From positions 1-55,369 of the forward strand of contig KV908754.1 of NCBI GenBank assembly GCA_002005505.1: DNA of 55,369 nt, read 5' to 3'. Position 1 is the stretch's first letter. The number at the start of each line of letters is the position of its first letter. The notes under the pieces are model-generated. The model was not told the DNA's origin, did no database searches, and saw only the letters and a list, made by a program, of their open reading frames with translations. Made by a program: the position numbers and the translations under genes. This document shows positions 52,981 to 55,369 of this stretch, piece by piece. This DNA comes from Botryococcus braunii (lineage: Eukaryota > Chlorophyta > Trebouxiophyceae).

Positions 52981-54132
52981 GTGTGCGCGAGCGCACCTGC
53001 GCACGGGCACGGACATGGACACAGACAAGCGTGGGAGCGCAGGGACGCGCACTCTGGCACGCTTGGAAATGGTCTGGGTGCTGCCAATGGTATCCTGGTT
53101 GTGTCGGCAGGCGATGGTTGGGCGGACTGGGGATGGAGGGGGCATCATGGGCTAGGGTGGCCCTTAGTGTTGGTGGTGATGAAGCTAGAACCTTCCTGTT
53201 CACTTCAATTTGTATTGCTTGCCCAGCAAGTCTAATGCTCCTTGGGCCTTGATCCCTCAATGCATGGACATGGAGGAAAGTCGTGCAGGAACACACGACT
53301 GTGATGTAAGGTGTAGGTGGGAGATGATGAAGCAACAAACGTCTGGGACATTGGATCATTTGTACTGATGTGAAGGAGTCCATTCTACCCTGCTCCCTTG
53401 GAGGCAGGGCGTCTCCATGCACAAGCTCATGTACTGCTTTTCTCTATCACTCCGTCTTGTTTGTTGGGAGTTTTGATGTGTCGTGTTTGTCTAAAGGGTT
53501 CCCATTTGCTTATGTGTGCAAACGTATCTCGTCGCTTCGCTGTCAGTTTTCCCCTGACCCCGACTCATTTCGCATTCTGCCAAGAGAACAGGAACATCGG
53601 GCTAACTGAGATATGAAGCGGACGTTTGGTTAACCCTCCATTCTGACGTAGCTTATGCTGGCGTGGTATCCTGCCTCGGTCATTTGTGAACCTGTATCGC
53701 CCTTCACATTTCGAGTTGCCCACGCCCTGTAAGGTGGTTGTTGTCCCTTTCAAATTCCCGCCCATTAAGGAAGGAGATATTATATCCAGAACCAGCCATT
53801 GTAGCTGAAGGGATGACGATTCAATTGTCTAGGATCCAGATCCACTACTAAGAGCTGGATGTTTCTGAAGCATTCATGTAGGCCTTTAAAGTTGAGTAGT
53901 CGATGCTTATTTTCCAAAGCCTTTGATGACACTGATCGCTGCGTGGTGTGGAGAAGGGCCGGCTTCTGCATGCTGGCGGCCCCTTTGTGCGTGGCATGCA
54001 GTCTGGAACCCGTTGACCACATGCCTCCTTTGTGCCGCCACGTGGTTTGCAGGACGGAGCCCTTTGAGCCCGGTCCTTTGTTTAAATATGACAAAGCATG
54101 TCCTCAGGATTGGAAAGCTTTGCACGTCCGTT
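52981..54132. other. No recognised gene
   Basis: Open frames on both strands (for example plus 53859-54130 and minus 54094-53780) show no motif I recognise and no consistent splice structure. Confidence 0.4.
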
Positions 54133-54577
<445 letters not shown>

Positions 54578-54579
<2 letters not shown>

Positions 54580-55233
54580 CTCCCCCCGCTTTTCCCAAAA
54601 CCACTGTGATTACTCTTCCCCGTTATGTGTTCTACTGGCTTTTCCGTGATGAGAAGGCGAGGGAATGGGCTCTCGGCTTCTGCATACCAGCATATTTGAC
54701 ACATACTTTGCCCATGGGCTGTACTTCCCTTTACTTTCCCAAAAGTTTATACAGGAAGGAAGGAAGGAAATATAACAGGGACATCTTGCGGCATTGCAGG
54801 GTTTCAGACTTCGAGCCATAGAGTTAGCTCTTTTTCCTCCGAAATTTCCTCATGTTCTTCCTCACCACAAGAATGATCACAGTCCAAACTGTGGCGTACC
54901 AGAGCTCACCTACTCAGAGCTCACCTACTGGAGCAGAGTGGCGGTTCGCTTTACCGAACTTTTTGTGGTTTTAAAATGACGGGCCCTGAACCCGCGAAGA
55001 CTAGCTTCATGGGACGTTAGATGTGCCTAGGCCGCGGAGAGGCCTCGGCCGCAGCCGCGGAAGTGACCCTTCAGTACAGCGCGTAAAGGGGCCTTTGACC
55101 GGCAAATTCGCCGCCGTAGATCGAGCGCTTGGACAAAAGTAAAAAGTGTGCATGACCCGGCACACGCGGCGACGAGATTATGTAAGGACCACCAATACTC
55201 CCGTGGGCCCATACATACAAGAAGTTTCTTTCG
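54578..55233. other. Unannotated flank with a dispersed-repeat copy
   Basis: A 15-bp tandem pair AGAGCTCACCTACT occurs at 54901-54930. 55138-55225 shares GTGTGCATGACCCGGCACAC, then GCGGCGA and TATGTAAG, with 48536-48580. No gene recognised. Confidence 0.5.
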
Positions 55234-55369
55234 ACCCCCCCCCCCCCCCTCCCTCCTCTCTCTCTCTCCTCTCTCTCTCTTCTTTTTTTTTTTTTCTTCT
55301 CTCTCTCTCTCTTCTCTCTTCTCTCTCTTCTTCTCTCTTCTCTCCTCCCCCCCTCTCTCCCTCCCTCTC
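55234..55369. repeat. Pyrimidine tract (C/CT/T) reaching the window edge
   Basis: A C run (55235-55248) is followed by CT, TTC and T-run repeats to the last base. The end of the window therefore falls inside a low-complexity tract. Confidence 0.95.

Noticed and set aside
53859..54130. Possible plus-strand exon before the CT array
   Set aside because: The frame is open for about 90 codons but ends in the microsatellite. No family resemblance and no clear donor before the repeat.

Overview
The window looks like nuclear DNA of a plant-lineage eukaryote with multi-exon genes, GT-AG introns of roughly 80-1300 bp, many long dinucleotide microsatellites, and Ty1/copia, Ty3/gypsy and LINE debris. 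RecQ2-type and D-cysteine-desulfhydrase-2-type genes resemble land-plant members. A double-RING/IQ RNF32-like gene is better known from animals with flagellated sperm. Together these fit a streptophyte alga such as Chara. The organism assignment is inference; the gene families are read from the sequence. All exon models were assembled by eye from conserved motifs, splice sites and phase agreement, so edge exons are the least certain parts.

Left third (1-20 kb), genome maintenance: the 5' part of an AlkB-type 2-oxoglutarate/Fe(II) dioxygenase gene (minus, runs off the left edge); origin recognition complex subunit 4, ORC4 (minus, 4385 to about 9077); and, head-to-head with ORC4 across about 1 kb, a complete 13-exon RecQ helicase of the RECQL2/RECQ1 type (plus, 10105-19508). 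RecQ introns carry very large TG/CT/GA arrays and a recent tandem duplication ending 3 nt before a splice acceptor.

20-25 kb: an RNF32-like E3-ligase gene (minus), convergent with RECQ, with RING-H2, IQ motif and second RING-H2. Its introns also hold microsatellites, including a self-complementary (CA)(CG)(TG) block.

25.9-39.7 kb: a transposon nest. A structurally complete 7.24-kb Ty1/copia element (26635-33870; 879-bp LTRs, 5-bp target duplication AGCAT, intact 1714-codon gag-pol frame) sits in a LINE fragment. Next to it are an old reverse-oriented LTR of the same family interrupted by another LINE fragment, a 1.4-kb LTR-bounded deletion derivative of a chromodomain Ty3/gypsy element, and a second, inverted copy of a convergent two-LINE composite.

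39.8-42.5 kb: an unrecognised plus-strand gene with seven phase-consistent exons, a possible GAF-like N-terminal part and hydrophobic segments. 42.5-49.5 kb: no gene recognised, but a foldback element, microsatellites, a minisatellite and diverged repeats. 49.57-52.15 kb: a complete seven-exon PLP enzyme gene of the D-cysteine desulfhydrase 2 type (plus). The remainder is repeat-rich with no recognised gene.

No RNA genes, CRISPR arrays or prokaryotic features were seen.
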